NCBI RefSeq assembly: GCF_038050375.1
Contig: NZ_CP150886.1
Coordinates: 4,505,318 to 4,569,317 of the forward strand
Length of the DNA stretch: 64,000 nt
Reading direction: 5' to 3'
From: Okeanomitos corallinicola TIOX110
GTDB lineage: Bacteria; Cyanobacteriota; Cyanobacteriia; Cyanobacteriales; Nostocaceae
Shown here: positions 1 through 7,509 of the stretch, piece by piece
Layout: each line of letters begins with the position of its first letter
How positions within the stretch are numbered: the first letter of the stretch is position 1
The notes under the pieces: model-generated
Seen by the model: the letters and a program-made list of their open reading frames with translations, nothing else
The model's database searches: none
Told to the model about the DNA's origin: nothing
Made by a program: the position numbers and the translations under genes

Positions 1-2
1 AA

Positions 3-125
3 AAAAGAAGACAAACTCAACAAGCTAGTAATGTTTTAAGAAAAGCTTTGAGTTTATATCGCAGTGGTAATGACTCTGAAGGTGCAAATAGAGTAGAAGA
101 TATGCTCAGAGAAATCGGAGGTTAA
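3..125 (+). CDS. C-terminal end of a truncated gene, unknown product
   Basis: An open frame runs in from the left edge and stops at TAA, giving about 40 residues ending in REIGG. The tail is helical and charged (RKALSLYRSGNDSEGANRVE). No family was recognised and the rest of the gene lies outside the window, so no function is proposed. Confidence 0.4.
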   Translation, partial: KRRQTQQASNVLRKALSLYRSGNDSEGANRVEDMLREIGG

Positions 126-240
126 TATTAGTAGGTGATAGGTAAAAGTCAGGGAGTTGCTATCACAAATAAAATAGATATTTGCTGAAGTCAATCCTAT
201 GCTAAAAATAAGAAATAGCTTCTGAAATATAAAAATTATA

Positions 241-480
241 AAAGCTCAGGAAATTGGAAATCAGCAACATTTGTCATGGCATCTTTAGCCTACTTTACCT
301 ATGCAACTCTACGGAAAAAGAAAGACTCTATGCCAAGAAATTATCAAAGATACCTTATGGAGATTTGATCAATTACAAGGTATTTTGTACAGAATTGTAC
401 CCATTCGTATGACCATAATTAAGCTACAGGAAGGTGTACTTCTAGTTTACGCACCTGTACCATCTACCTCAGATGGATAA
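241..480 (+). pseudogene. Relic of the 5' part of a DUF4336 gene
   Basis: The frame reads SWHL, a TAG, then PTLPMQLYGKRKTL, and continues through DTLWRFDQLQGILYRIVPIR and KLQEGVLLVYAPV to a TAA. From memory this matches the N-terminal part of cyanobacterial DUF4336 proteins, where a Trp normally stands at the TAG position (WxFWP..PxYPYGxRRTL). The remaining roughly 200 residues of the family are missing. It is therefore a truncated, nonsense-bearing remnant. A 59-residue ORF could still start at the ATG at 301, but no promoter or ribosome site supports it. Confidence 0.6.
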
Positions 481-635
481 AGTAGAATTGACAATTTAAA
501 ATTAGAAGATTGGGAGATTTAGTAAACAGCGATACCTAGCGATCGCACTCTCTCAACCCCTCAAAATCTCTTTTTATCTCACGCAATGTCAAAAAAGTGG
601 TATGATTAATTGGTAAGATAAATGAGTCATACATA

Positions 636-866
636 ATGATAAAAGTCACAATTACTTTAGAAGAAGACATTCTCAGATTTATTGATCAACAAGCAAAAGG
701 TAATCGTAGTGCTTATATTAATGCACTATTAGCAGAACAAAGACGCAAGATTTTAGAAGCAGAAATAATTGCTGCACTCCAAGAAGATGCCAAAGATTTA
801 GAATATCAAAATGAGATTTATACTTGGGATAATGTAGCTGGAGATGGTATTAATGCCAGAGAGTAA
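636..866 (+). CDS. Ribbon-helix-helix type antitoxin of a MazEF-like pair
   Basis: A 76-residue acidic protein. The N-terminus (MIKVTITLEEDILRFIDQQA, then NRSAYINALL) has the strand plus two-helix pattern of ribbon-helix-helix DNA-binding antitoxins. The acidic, Trp-containing tail (EYQNEIYTWDNVAGDGIN) would be the toxin-binding part. Its 3' end overlaps the start of a MazF-like toxin by 23 nt, the usual coupled arrangement. By family knowledge it should neutralise the toxin and autorepress the operon. Family placement comes from the pattern and context only. Confidence 0.75.
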   Translation: MIKVTITLEEDILRFIDQQAKGNRSAYINALLAEQRRKILEAEIIAALQEDAKDLEYQNEIYTWDNVAGDGINARE

Positions 867-1212
867 TTTAACTTATAAACGGGGTGAAATTCGCTGGATA
901 AATCTTGATCCAACTGTGGGAGCAGAAGCACAAAAAATCCGTGCTTGTTTAATAGTTAAAAACGATATTATGAATCAATATGGATTATTAACTATTGTGA
1001 TGCCATTTCGACCAGGAAGTAAACAAGCTCCCTATATTGTCAATGTCAAAGCAACAGTAAGCAATGGATTAGATAAGGATCATTTTATTGATGTTGCTCA
1101 AATTCGTGCTGTAGATTATCGTCGTGTTTTGGGGTTGGTGGGGATTTTAGAAGCTGATTATTGGGAAGAAATTCGGACTGCTTTGGATGTGGTTTTGGAT
1201 TTTGGGGTTTAA
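844..1212 (+). CDS. MazF/PemK-family endoribonuclease toxin
   Basis: A 122-residue protein beginning with the family signature RGEIRWINLDPTVGAEAQKIRACLIV (RGEI/W..LDP/G.E..K.R). It continues with the beta-barrel segment LTIVMPFRPGSK and the C-terminal HFIDVAQIRAVDYRRVLG. Full length compared with MazF proteins of about 110-120 residues. Start is ATG 844, or the in-frame ATG 853. It is translationally coupled to the upstream antitoxin. Predicted to cleave single-stranded mRNA when free of antitoxin. No interrupting stop codon is seen, unlike the MazF relative near 4.5 kb. Confidence 0.85.
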   Translation: MVLMPESNLTYKRGEIRWINLDPTVGAEAQKIRACLIVKNDIMNQYGLLTIVMPFRPGSKQAPYIVNVKATVSNGLDKDHFIDVAQIRAVDYRRVLGLVGILEADYWEEIRTALDVVLDFGV

Positions 1213-1233
1213 ATTTTTACCAAGGAGAAAATT

Positions 1234-1689
1234 ATGACACATCAATCTATGATATTAACTCATAATCTTTATGCAGAAGATTATAATTTATGGATTGAAA
1301 AAACTGCCTCTTTATTAAAGAATAAGCAGTTTTCAGAATTAGAATTAGAAAATTTAATTGAAGAAATTGAAAGTATGGGGAGAAGTGAAAAAAATGCTTT
1401 AAAAAGTAATTTACGAGTTTTAATTATGCACTTACTTAAATACAAGTTTCAACCTCAAAACAGGTCAAATAGTTGGTTGTATACAATATATGAACATCGT
1501 CAAAGATTACAAGATGCGTTTTTAGATAGTCCTAGTTTAAAAGGATATTATCTAGAAGTTTTGGATAATTGTTATCAACACGGTCGTAAAGAAGCGGCGA
1601 TTGAAACTGGACTTCCTTTATCCATTTTTCCTCAAGATAATCTTTTTTCTGCTGATGAAATTTTAGATGCTGATTTTTTTCCAGTTTAA
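1234..1689 (+). CDS. DUF29 family protein
   Basis: A 151-residue protein with the DUF29 pattern: LYAEDYNLWIEKTASLLK, then ELELENLIEEIESMGRSEKN, LRVLIMHLLKYKFQP and a helical remainder. DUF29 proteins are common in cyanobacteria, often in many copies, and have no established activity. A good ribosome site (AAGGAG) lies just before the ATG. The gene begins 21 nt after the MazF gene on the same strand, so it may be cotranscribed with the TA pair. The C-terminus (ADEILDADFFPV) is complete. Confidence 0.85.
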   Translation: MTHQSMILTHNLYAEDYNLWIEKTASLLKNKQFSELELENLIEEIESMGRSEKNALKSNLRVLIMHLLKYKFQPQNRSNSWLYTIYEHRQRLQDAFLDSPSLKGYYLEVLDNCYQHGRKEAAIETGLPLSIFPQDNLFSADEILDADFFPV

Positions 1690-1962
1690 TTATACATAAT
1701 TTCTGTCGTCAAGCGAGCAGAACAAAGTGGAAGGAAAGAAGAAAAAGCGATCGCAATTACTCCCCCAAATATTACTTACAATCAAATCCTGAACATCATC
1801 GTTTGACTTCACGTACAGGAAGAAGAAAACGCATATTTAGATAATTATGGTAATTTTTATAGTCAGTAGTCTTGATATTTAGCGTAAGACAAGCTAGGAT
1901 AAAGTGAAACAAGGTAAAACAGACTAAAACAATAATGCGCTTTTTCAGCGCAGGTGTTGCAA

Positions 1963-2742
1963 ATGAGTATCCTAGAGGCTATCAAACCTGATTATTTTGA
2001 AGAATTTCGGCTTGAAGAAGCTCAATCATTTTTAGAGCAGTGTTTAGCCTGTGACTCTTCCAATGCTGAATTTTATGAGTTTCTTGGAAATATTGCACAA
2101 CGTCACGGTATAAACATAGATCAAGTAAAATCTAAGCTCTCTGAGGCTCTCCAAGAATTTATGATTTTGGTCGAGCTTCAACAGCAGCTTTGTATCACAG
2201 GTTCACAAATCAAGGAGCTTGCTGAACGTATTCCTCCTGATGATTCCGAAAACAAATCAAAACGTAGTTACGTCCTTGAAAAAAAATTCTTGGACATGGC
2301 TTTTCAGAAGTTTATAGAAAGAGTTTCGGAAATTAATTATGTTCAATCTAGAATCGTAGAGAACTACTGGAACTATCTCACTGAGAAACTTCAAGACTTA
2401 ATTTTGTTTGGTTATATCAAAGAATTATTGTCTCAAAAACGATATTCTTTATCTGAATTTGATATTTCTCAAGCTATTTGCGAAAAACACCAAGATTCGT
2501 TTTTGAAATTCAAGAGTTCTCTTTTTCATGTATTAAGTGGTTCTGATGTAAATGTACGTTTGCCTCACTTAATAAATAAATATGAGCAAATAGTTTCTAA
2601 TAACTCTGACAATAATCCTAGTTACCAGGCAAAAGTACCATGTAAGAGGTATAATTTGGAGGAGTTCTTAGCAAAAATAACTCCTAACAATTCTCATGGT
2701 GAAAGTGACTGGGGTGAACCAATCGGTAAGGAAGTCTGGTAG
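1963..2742 (+). CDS. Chimeric protein: unknown helical domain with a MazE-like C-terminal tail
   Basis: About 259 residues from ATG 1963 (GTG 1954 is an alternative). Residues 1 to about 220 are helical, charged and unrecognised. The last 32 residues (RYNLEEFLAKITPNNSHGES, then DWGEPIGKEVW) match from memory the toxin-binding tail of MazE/PemI antitoxins, which normally follows an AbrB-type DNA-binding domain of about 45 residues. That AbrB domain is absent. The 3' end overlaps a MazF gene, exactly where MazE would sit. The sequence therefore suggests a MazE tail fused to a foreign protein by recombination, perhaps giving an antitoxin with a new N-terminal partner. Confidence 0.7.
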   Translation: MSILEAIKPDYFEEFRLEEAQSFLEQCLACDSSNAEFYEFLGNIAQRHGINIDQVKSKLSEALQEFMILVELQQQLCITGSQIKELAERIPPDDSENKSKRSYVLEKKFLDMAFQKFIERVSEINYVQSRIVENYWNYLTEKLQDLILFGYIKELLSQKRYSLSEFDISQAICEKHQDSFLKFKSSLFHVLSGSDVNVRLPHLINKYEQIVSNNSDNNPSYQAKVPCKRYNLEEFLAKITPNNSHGESDWGEPIGKEVW

Positions 2743-3088
2743 TAATGTTTATGTACCAGATCGGGGCGATATTGTATGGCTAGATTTCGACCCTCAAACG
2801 GGTCACGAACAAGCTGGTCGTCGCCCCGCTTTAATTATTTCTCCTATGATATATAATGATTTTGGTCTTGCTATAGTTTGCCCAATAACTAACAGTACAA
2901 AAGGTTATCCTTTTGAAGTTCCTTTACCTAGCGGTATAAATACTACAGGTTTTGTTTTAGCAGATCATATTAAAAGCATTGATTGGAAAGCAAGAAAAGC
3001 TGAATTAAAAGAAAAAGTTTCAGTTGAATTTGTTACTGAAGTAATTAGTATATTATCAACTATAATTCCTTATCCTCAAACAGATTAA
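2696..3088 (+). CDS. MazF/PemK-family toxin with an ill-defined start
   Basis: From about residue 20 the protein is canonical MazF: YVPDRGDIVWLDFDPQTGHE, QAGRRPALIISPMIYN, then CPITNSTKGYPFEVPLP and VLADHIKSIDWKARKAEL. The first 17-18 residues lie in the overlap with the antitoxin tail and are not family-like. MazF genes normally start just after the antitoxin stop. Here the ATG at 2745 is out of frame with the toxin, and usable in-frame starts (ATG 2696, GTG 2714) lie inside the antitoxin. The core seems intact, so it may still be an active RNase with an N-terminal extension. Confidence 0.8.
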   Translation: MVKVTGVNQSVRKSGSNVYVPDRGDIVWLDFDPQTGHEQAGRRPALIISPMIYNDFGLAIVCPITNSTKGYPFEVPLPSGINTTGFVLADHIKSIDWKARKAELKEKVSVEFVTEVISILSTIIPYPQTD

Positions 3089-3122
3089 AATTGTTGTCAT
3101 GAGACAAAAGAAAAACGATACA

Positions 3123-3518
3123 TTATGGAACGACTTGAAAAATACCAAATTGACGAAAATGATAATCAAATGAAAATGCTTGGATAATATCTAACTTTTC
3201 CATGACAACTTTACTACTACAATCGGTGAAACTCCATTCTTTGTCAGAATAATCACGAAAAATCTGCCAAGTTGAGCGAATATCTTCTTCTGTTAAATAA
3301 TATATAGTTGCTAATTTACCTGAGAAGAAAGCTTCACCTAAAATAATTGCTCTTTTGGTTTCTCCTCTTGCTCTTAATAAAGTTAATGTTTCATCAATTA
3401 CATAATCACTTGTTACTAAAGAATGTGTATTATTAGTTAACTATAAAATAGCGTTTTTATGGTTGGAATCTGAAGGAACAACACTAGCAAACCAAGCACC
3501 CGTATCTACAAAAATCAT
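3123..3518 (-). pseudogene. VapC-like PIN-domain toxin interrupted by one TAG
   Basis: Reading on the minus strand from the ATG that follows the antitoxin stop gives MIFVDTGAWFASVVPSDSNH, then a TAG at codon 26 (3441-3443). The frame stays open through SDYVIDETLTLLRARGE, EWSFTDCSSKVVMEKL and AFSFDYHFRQFG to a natural TAA. All PIN acidic residues (VDT, IDE, FTDC, FDYHF) are present. The single stop stands where relatives usually have Trp, so this is a one-mutation pseudogene or a readthrough gene. It pairs with the antitoxin gene immediately upstream. Confidence 0.75.
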
Positions 3519-3521
3519 AAA

Positions 3522-3743
3522 CTATTGACAATATAAAATCTGATCATGATCTTTGCCATCAAAAGGATCTGTTTTCCCCTCTAAAGGAAGTTCAGCAATT
3601 TCTTGTAAAATTTCTAATGTTTTTTTCTGTTGATAATTAGATTCTATAGGAATGATAATTACTTGTACCTTACTTCCTTCTGCTAGTTTTATCGGTTCTG
3701 ATAATCTCAATGTTCCTTGTTCATAAATGGCTTCTACTGGCAT
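3522..3743 (-). CDS. AF2212/DUF104-like antitoxin
   Basis: A 73-residue protein starting MPVEAIYEQGTLRLSEPIKL, then AEGSKVQVIII. This is the short double-strand pattern of AF2212-like (DUF104) antitoxins, followed by an acidic tail ending DHDQILYCQ. It sits directly upstream of the PIN-domain toxin on the minus strand, three bases separating its stop from the toxin ATG, as in vapBC operons. Since the toxin frame carries a stop codon, the antitoxin may now be an orphan. Confidence 0.75.
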   Translation of the reverse strand: MPVEAIYEQGTLRLSEPIKLAEGSKVQVIIIPIESNYQQKKTLEILQEIAELPLEGKTDPFDGKDHDQILYCQ

Positions 3744-3868
3744 AGAATTTATCCTGGAATTTGATTATTTGAATTATAGCACTATCTCCTAAATCCCATC
3801 ATCCTCAAACAGCGATCGCCTAAAATTACCTACGTGATCGCATCCCTCCAACTTCCCAAAACAGCGAT

Positions 3869-3888
3869 TCCTACGGAGCGCTTCGCTA
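3869..3888. repeat. Small palindromic insertion within a HIP1-containing repeat
   Basis: A repeated intergenic motif, CAGCGATCGCACT-CCCTCAACT, occurs here in several tandem-like copies. In one copy about 20 bases (CCTACGGAGCGCTTCGCTA core) separate CAGCGAT from TCGCACT. Removing them restores the parent motif. The insert is palindrome-rich and resembles the small dispersed repeats described in Nostoc-type genomes. Confidence 0.55.
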
Positions 3889-3989
3889 TCGCACTCCCTC
3901 AACTTCCCAAACAGCGATTATTCATCTTTATTAAACTGGTACATCTGACTGCCTCTGCGGTAAAATATCCCTAGTTCAAGGAATTGGCT

Positions 3990-4178
3990 ATGAAAATAAA
4001 AGCAATTATTTAGGAAGAAGACGGTGTATGGTGTGGTTCTGTACCAGCTTTACCAGGATGTCATACCTGGGGTGAAAGTTATGAACATTTATTAGAAATG
4101 TTGAAAGATGCTGTTCAAGGTTGGTTAGAAGTAGCTAGTCAACAAGAAGAAATTGAACCAGAAAAACAGTTAATTTAG
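3990..4178 (+). pseudogene. HicB-like antitoxin interrupted by one TAG
   Basis: ATG 3990 reads MKIKAII, then TAG (4011-4013), then EEDGVWCGSVPALPGCHTWG, ESYEHLLEMLKDAVQGWLEV and a short acidic tail to TAG. This is the HicB N-terminal partial RNase-H-like fold (VPALPGC..G....EAL..). The stop replaces a residue that could be Gln (CAG to TAG). No HicA partner is visible upstream, where only repeats are seen. Probably an inactivated orphan antitoxin; readthrough would restore 62 residues. Confidence 0.7.
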
Positions 4179-4225
4179 TTATTTTTTGAAATATGTGTTA
4201 AATGATATTAAGAGGATGAATTAAT

Positions 4226-4468
4226 ATGGAAACGCAAGCAATTCTTCAATCTTTACCAAACCTCAGTATAAATGAACGGTTACAAATTGCTGAATTGGCT
4301 TTACAATTGGTTAATCAACAACGAGAATTTTTGACAAAAGAACAGCAAAAACGTCAATTAGCATTAGCAGCTATGACAGCTATTGAAGATTATGCAAATG
4401 ATGGTGAATTAGTTGTTTTCTCTGATTTAGATGGAGAAGATTTTTATGACTATCCAGATGAAGATTAA
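4226..4468 (+). CDS. Antitoxin partner of a MazF-like toxin
   Basis: An 80-residue protein with N-terminal helices (SLPNLSINERLQIAELALQL) and a strongly acidic tail (FSDLDGEDFYDYPDED). This layout is typical of small cyanobacterial antitoxins encoded just before MazF/PemK genes. Its stop lies 8 nt before the toxin GTG. No DNA-binding motif is clear. Function is inferred from position and composition. Confidence 0.65.
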   Translation: METQAILQSLPNLSINERLQIAELALQLVNQQREFLTKEQQKRQLALAAMTAIEDYANDGELVVFSDLDGEDFYDYPDED

Positions 4469-4476
4469 AAGAAACT

Positions 4477-4836
4477 GTGAAATTTATGTATAGAGGTGAA
4501 GTCTGGTTAGTTAATTTAGATCCAACTGTAGGAACGGAAATTAGTAAAAAACGTCCTTGTATTATAGTTAATGATGATGCAATTGGTATTTTACCTTTGA
4601 AGGTTATTGTTCCGGTTACAGATTGGAAAGAACGATATTATATTAGACCTTGGATGGTAAAATTAGAACCATCAACTGAGAATAGTTTTGCAAAAGTTTC
4701 TAGTGTTGATACTTTTCAAATTCGTTCGGTTTCGGAAACAAGATTAATCAGGAAATTAGGTTAGCTTTCTGAATCGGAAATGCAGATTATTTCTCAAGCA
4801 TTAGCTGTGGTGTTAAGTCTTTCTCTTTCAAATTGA
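4477..4836 (+). pseudogene. MazF-family toxin with a TAG near its 3' end
   Basis: From GTG 4477 (or ATG 4486) the frame gives YRGEVWLVNLDPTVGTEISK, KRPCIIVNDDAIG, then VDTFQIRSVSETRLIRKLG, and meets TAG at 4762-4764 (codon 96). The same frame continues with LSESEMQIISQALAVVLSLS to a TGA. Family members usually read KLGxLSxxEMxxIxxALAxVL here, so the TAG stands at an internal position consistent with Gln. The 95-residue product lacks the terminal helix of MazF and is probably impaired, unless the stop is read through. Confidence 0.7.
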
Positions 4837-4872
4837 GATCGCACTTCCTCAACTCCCCAAACATCCTTTTTT

Positions 4873-4996
4873 AACGAACCGCAGAGACGCAGAGAACGCA
4901 GAGGAAGGATCGCTCATTTTCACCCAGCATCCTTTTTTAACAAACCACGTTCGCGGAGCGTCCCGAAGGGATAGACACGAAGAACACGAAGGAAGA
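4873..4996. repeat. Interspersed repeats with a nested 25-bp insertion
   Basis: Two dispersed repeats lie side by side: ACGAACCGCAGAGACGCAGA (another copy near 26294) and AACCACG...ACACGAAGAACACGAAGG. The second is split by about 25 bases (TTCGCGGAGCGTCCCGAAGG, then GATAG; 4950-4974). The insert is palindrome-like and absent from copies elsewhere. Noncoding; no gene is seen here. Confidence 0.55.
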
Positions 4997-5101
4997 AGAG
5001 AAGAAAGAGCGATAGCATAAATTACTGTATCATATTAAATAAAAAAGTTAAGGTAAAATATGTAAATATACTCACACTCATAGTTTAACAGATAGATACA
5101 A

Positions 5102-6019
5102 ATGAAATTAAGAAAAGTAGCAAGCGGATGGGAATTTGAAAGTGAAAAAGATTTAGAAGATTTAGTTTGGAATAACTTAGAAAAGCTATTTGGATATAAA
5201 CCTTTAAAGCGACAGTATCAAGTTAATGGACAATATTGTGATATTTTAGCTTTTGGTAAAAATAAGGAACTTGTAATCATAGAGTTAAAAAACTCTGAAG
5301 ATAGATATATTGTCCAACAACTTACTCGTTATTATGATGCTCTTTTAGATGAAAAACCTTTTCCTAAAAATATTAATTTTCAAGTTCCTATAGTTTTAAT
5401 TGCGGTTACTCCAAATTTTCATAGAGATAACTATACTGACAGAAAATATCATCAGCTAAAATTTAATTTTTTGCAGTTTAAAATTATTTGTCAAGAGCAA
5501 AAATTTAGTCTAAACATAATTAATTTAGATACTACGCTCAACTGGAAATTAGACTTTGATTATTGCCCAGAAAATCATATTAAAAAAGATATTCCTACTC
5601 CTCCTAAAAGATTTTATCAATTAATTGATAAATGCACACCTCAAGAACAAACTAAACTTCTCAAATTTCGACAAACTATTTTAGAATTTGATTATCGAAT
5701 GGAAGAAATAGTACAGGATGGTGGTATTTATTACGGTAAAGGTAAAACTAAATATTGTGCTGAATTACGGTTAAATAGTAAAAAAGAACTTGTACTTTTT
5801 TTGTGGCTACCACGTAGTTTTTATAGCGGTAAACAAGAAAATATTACAAGAATTAGAATTTGGACAGATTGGAATAATGCAGCTATAGTTAGACCAGCAG
5901 CTAAAGGACTCGGTAAAATACATTCACTTGATATTACATTTGCAAAGGAAGCAGCTAAAAATCAGAGCTTAAAATATTTTCTTGCTCATGCTTTAAATAA
6001 ATGGTTTCAAAGAATTTAA
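5102..6019 (+). CDS. NucS/DUF91-type nuclease-domain protein
   Basis: A 305-residue protein. Residues 15-110 carry a PD-(D/E)XK-like core: ESEKDLEDLVWNNLEKLFG, QYCDILAFG with the catalytic-type Asp, LVIIELKN as the ExK motif, and IVQQLTRYYDALL, as in the nuclease domain of NucS/DUF91 proteins. Residues from about 185 form a second, possibly DUF5655-like domain (YYGKGKTKYCAELRL, RIRIWTDWNNAA). Expected to be a DNA nuclease in repair or defence. It is a single gene with low-GC flanks next to the TA cluster. Specificity cannot be judged. Confidence 0.7.
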   Translation: MKLRKVASGWEFESEKDLEDLVWNNLEKLFGYKPLKRQYQVNGQYCDILAFGKNKELVIIELKNSEDRYIVQQLTRYYDALLDEKPFPKNINFQVPIVLIAVTPNFHRDNYTDRKYHQLKFNFLQFKIICQEQKFSLNIINLDTTLNWKLDFDYCPENHIKKDIPTPPKRFYQLIDKCTPQEQTKLLKFRQTILEFDYRMEEIVQDGGIYYGKGKTKYCAELRLNSKKELVLFLWLPRSFYSGKQENITRIRIWTDWNNAAIVRPAAKGLGKIHSLDITFAKEAAKNQSLKYFLAHALNKWFQRI

Positions 6020-6026
6020 TCTTACT

Positions 6027-6062
6027 TCTTCTTCTTTGCGCCTTTGCGTCTTTGCGTGAGAA
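6027..6062. repeat. Interspersed CTTTGCGTCTTTGCGTGAG repeat
   Basis: A copy of the CTTTGCGCCTTTGCGTCTTT family lies between two convergent genes. Other copies are at 7822-7860 (opposite orientation), 31318-31346 and 36761-36810. Noncoding dispersed repeat. Confidence 0.6.
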
Positions 6063-6102
6063 AAAAAGGGCATAGTCAAAAAACTACACCCCTAAAATTA
6101 AC

Positions 6103-7509
6103 CTAAAGTTGCTTCACCTCACTAACCAACTTAGCCACCATATCCTTAGCACTACCAAACAACATAGTCGTCTTATCCTTATAAAACAACTCATTATCCA
6201 CACCAGCAAAACCGGCACTCATACCGCGCTTAATCACAATAGTTTGCTTCGCCCGATCAACCTCTAAAACCGGCATCCCATAAATTGGACTATTCTTATC
6301 ACTACGCGCCGCCGGATTTACCACATCATTAGCGCCAATCACTAACGCCACATCAGCTTGTTCAAACTGAGGATTAATCGCCTCCATATCATATAGCTGC
6401 GTATAATCAACGTTAGCTTCCGCCAATAATACATTCATGTGTCCTGGCATTCTTCCCGCAACGGGATGTATCGCATATTTCACATCCACACCCATACGCT
6501 CTAACTGATCCGCCAACTCCCGGACGCTATGCTGTGCTTGAGCAACCGCCATCCCATATCCGGGTACAATCACTACAGAACGGGCATAACCTAACATCAT
6601 TGCCCCCTCTTCAGGATCAATACTACGGACGGGTTTATCACTAACACCAGCAGCACCAGCGCCACCACCAGCAGTAGAAACTGAACCAAAGGCACTAAAT
6701 AAAACACTGAATATAGATCGGTTCATTCCCTTACACATGATTTCTGTGAGGATGATACCCGACGCACCCACCAAAGCACCGGCGATGATTAACATATTGT
6801 TCATCACCACAAAACCCGCCGCCGCCGCAGCTACCCCAGACAAAGAGTTTAACAGTGAAATTACCACTGGCATATCACCGCCACCAATGGGTAAAACAAA
6901 CATCACACCCAAAAATAAGGAAACTCCTACAATCCCTAAAAATACGGGGATACTTTCTGGATTGAAGATAAAATAAGCACTTCCAGCAATGTAAGAACCG
7001 AATAGCAAGAAGTTAAAAGGTTGTTGTAAAGGAAAAGTAATCGGTGTACCACTGATTAAACCCTGTAATTTCGCAAAGGCTAAAAAACTACCGGTTAATG
7101 TCACACCACCAATTAACACATCCAACAACATGGAAATGTTAACTTCTAAAGGTATGGATTGGCCAGCATCTGACAACCGCCAAAATTCAGCCACAGCAAT
7201 TAAAGCAGAAGATGCACCACCCAAACCGTTGAGTAAACCCACCATTTGGGGCATTTGCGTCATTTCCACCTTATAAGCGGCAATAGCACCAATAGCTGAA
7301 CCAATGACCAAACCTATCAAAATCATCTGATAGTTTAAAACGTGTTGATCTAATAATGTAGCGACAACTGCTAATAACATTCCCACCGCAGCGATGAGAT
7401 TACCATTTCTAGCTGTTGCCGGAGAACCCAATTTTTTCAAACCGAGAATAAATAAGGATGCAGCGACTAAATATGTCAGCTGAATTCCAGTTGGTAAAAA
7501 GTCGCTCAT
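6103..7509 (-). CDS. pntB: NAD(P) transhydrogenase subunit beta
   Basis: A 468-residue membrane protein. The N-terminal half holds about eight hydrophobic helices. The C-terminal domain III carries the NADP(H)-binding signature VPGYGMAVAQAQHSV, followed by HPVAGRMPGHMNVLLAEA and ALVIGANDVVNPAA. It catalyses hydride transfer between NADH and NADP+ coupled to proton translocation, together with PntA. The start ATG overlaps the pntA2 stop (ATGA), so the genes are translationally coupled. Length and motifs are normal. Confidence 0.96.
   Translation of the reverse strand: MSDFLPTGIQLTYLVAASLFILGLKKLGSPATARNGNLIAAVGMLLAVVATLLDQHVLNYQMILIGLVIGSAIGAIAAYKVEMTQMPQMVGLLNGLGGASSALIAVAEFWRLSDAGQSIPLEVNISMLLDVLIGGVTLTGSFLAFAKLQGLISGTPITFPLQQPFNFLLFGSYIAGSAYFIFNPESIPVFLGIVGVSLFLGVMFVLPIGGGDMPVVISLLNSLSGVAAAAAGFVVMNNMLIIAGALVGASGIILTEIMCKGMNRSIFSVLFSAFGSVSTAGGGAGAAGVSDKPVRSIDPEEGAMMLGYARSVVIVPGYGMAVAQAQHSVRELADQLERMGVDVKYAIHPVAGRMPGHMNVLLAEANVDYTQLYDMEAINPQFEQADVALVIGANDVVNPAARSDKNSPIYGMPVLEVDRAKQTIVIKRGMSAGFAGVDNELFYKDKTTMLFGSAKDMVAKLVSEVKQL

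Noticed and set aside
1690-1953. Possible gene remnant between the DUF29 gene and the chimeric antitoxin
   Set aside because: Short protein-like fragments are readable but no family could be recognised, and stops occur in all frames.
3119-3189. Small plus-strand ORF (MERLEKYQIDENDNQMKMLG)
   Set aside because: It is the antisense of the VapC-like C-terminus and has no ribosome site.
241-4836. Genome-wide reassignment of TAG as sense codon
   Set aside because: Several intact genes in this window, including rpmH and the chimeric antitoxin, use TAG as their natural stop, so general reassignment is excluded; only local nonsense mutation or suppression remains.
4837-5101. Promoter or RNA gene in the repeat-rich spacer
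   Set aside because: The sequence is explained by dispersed repeats and a nested insertion; nothing further is supported.
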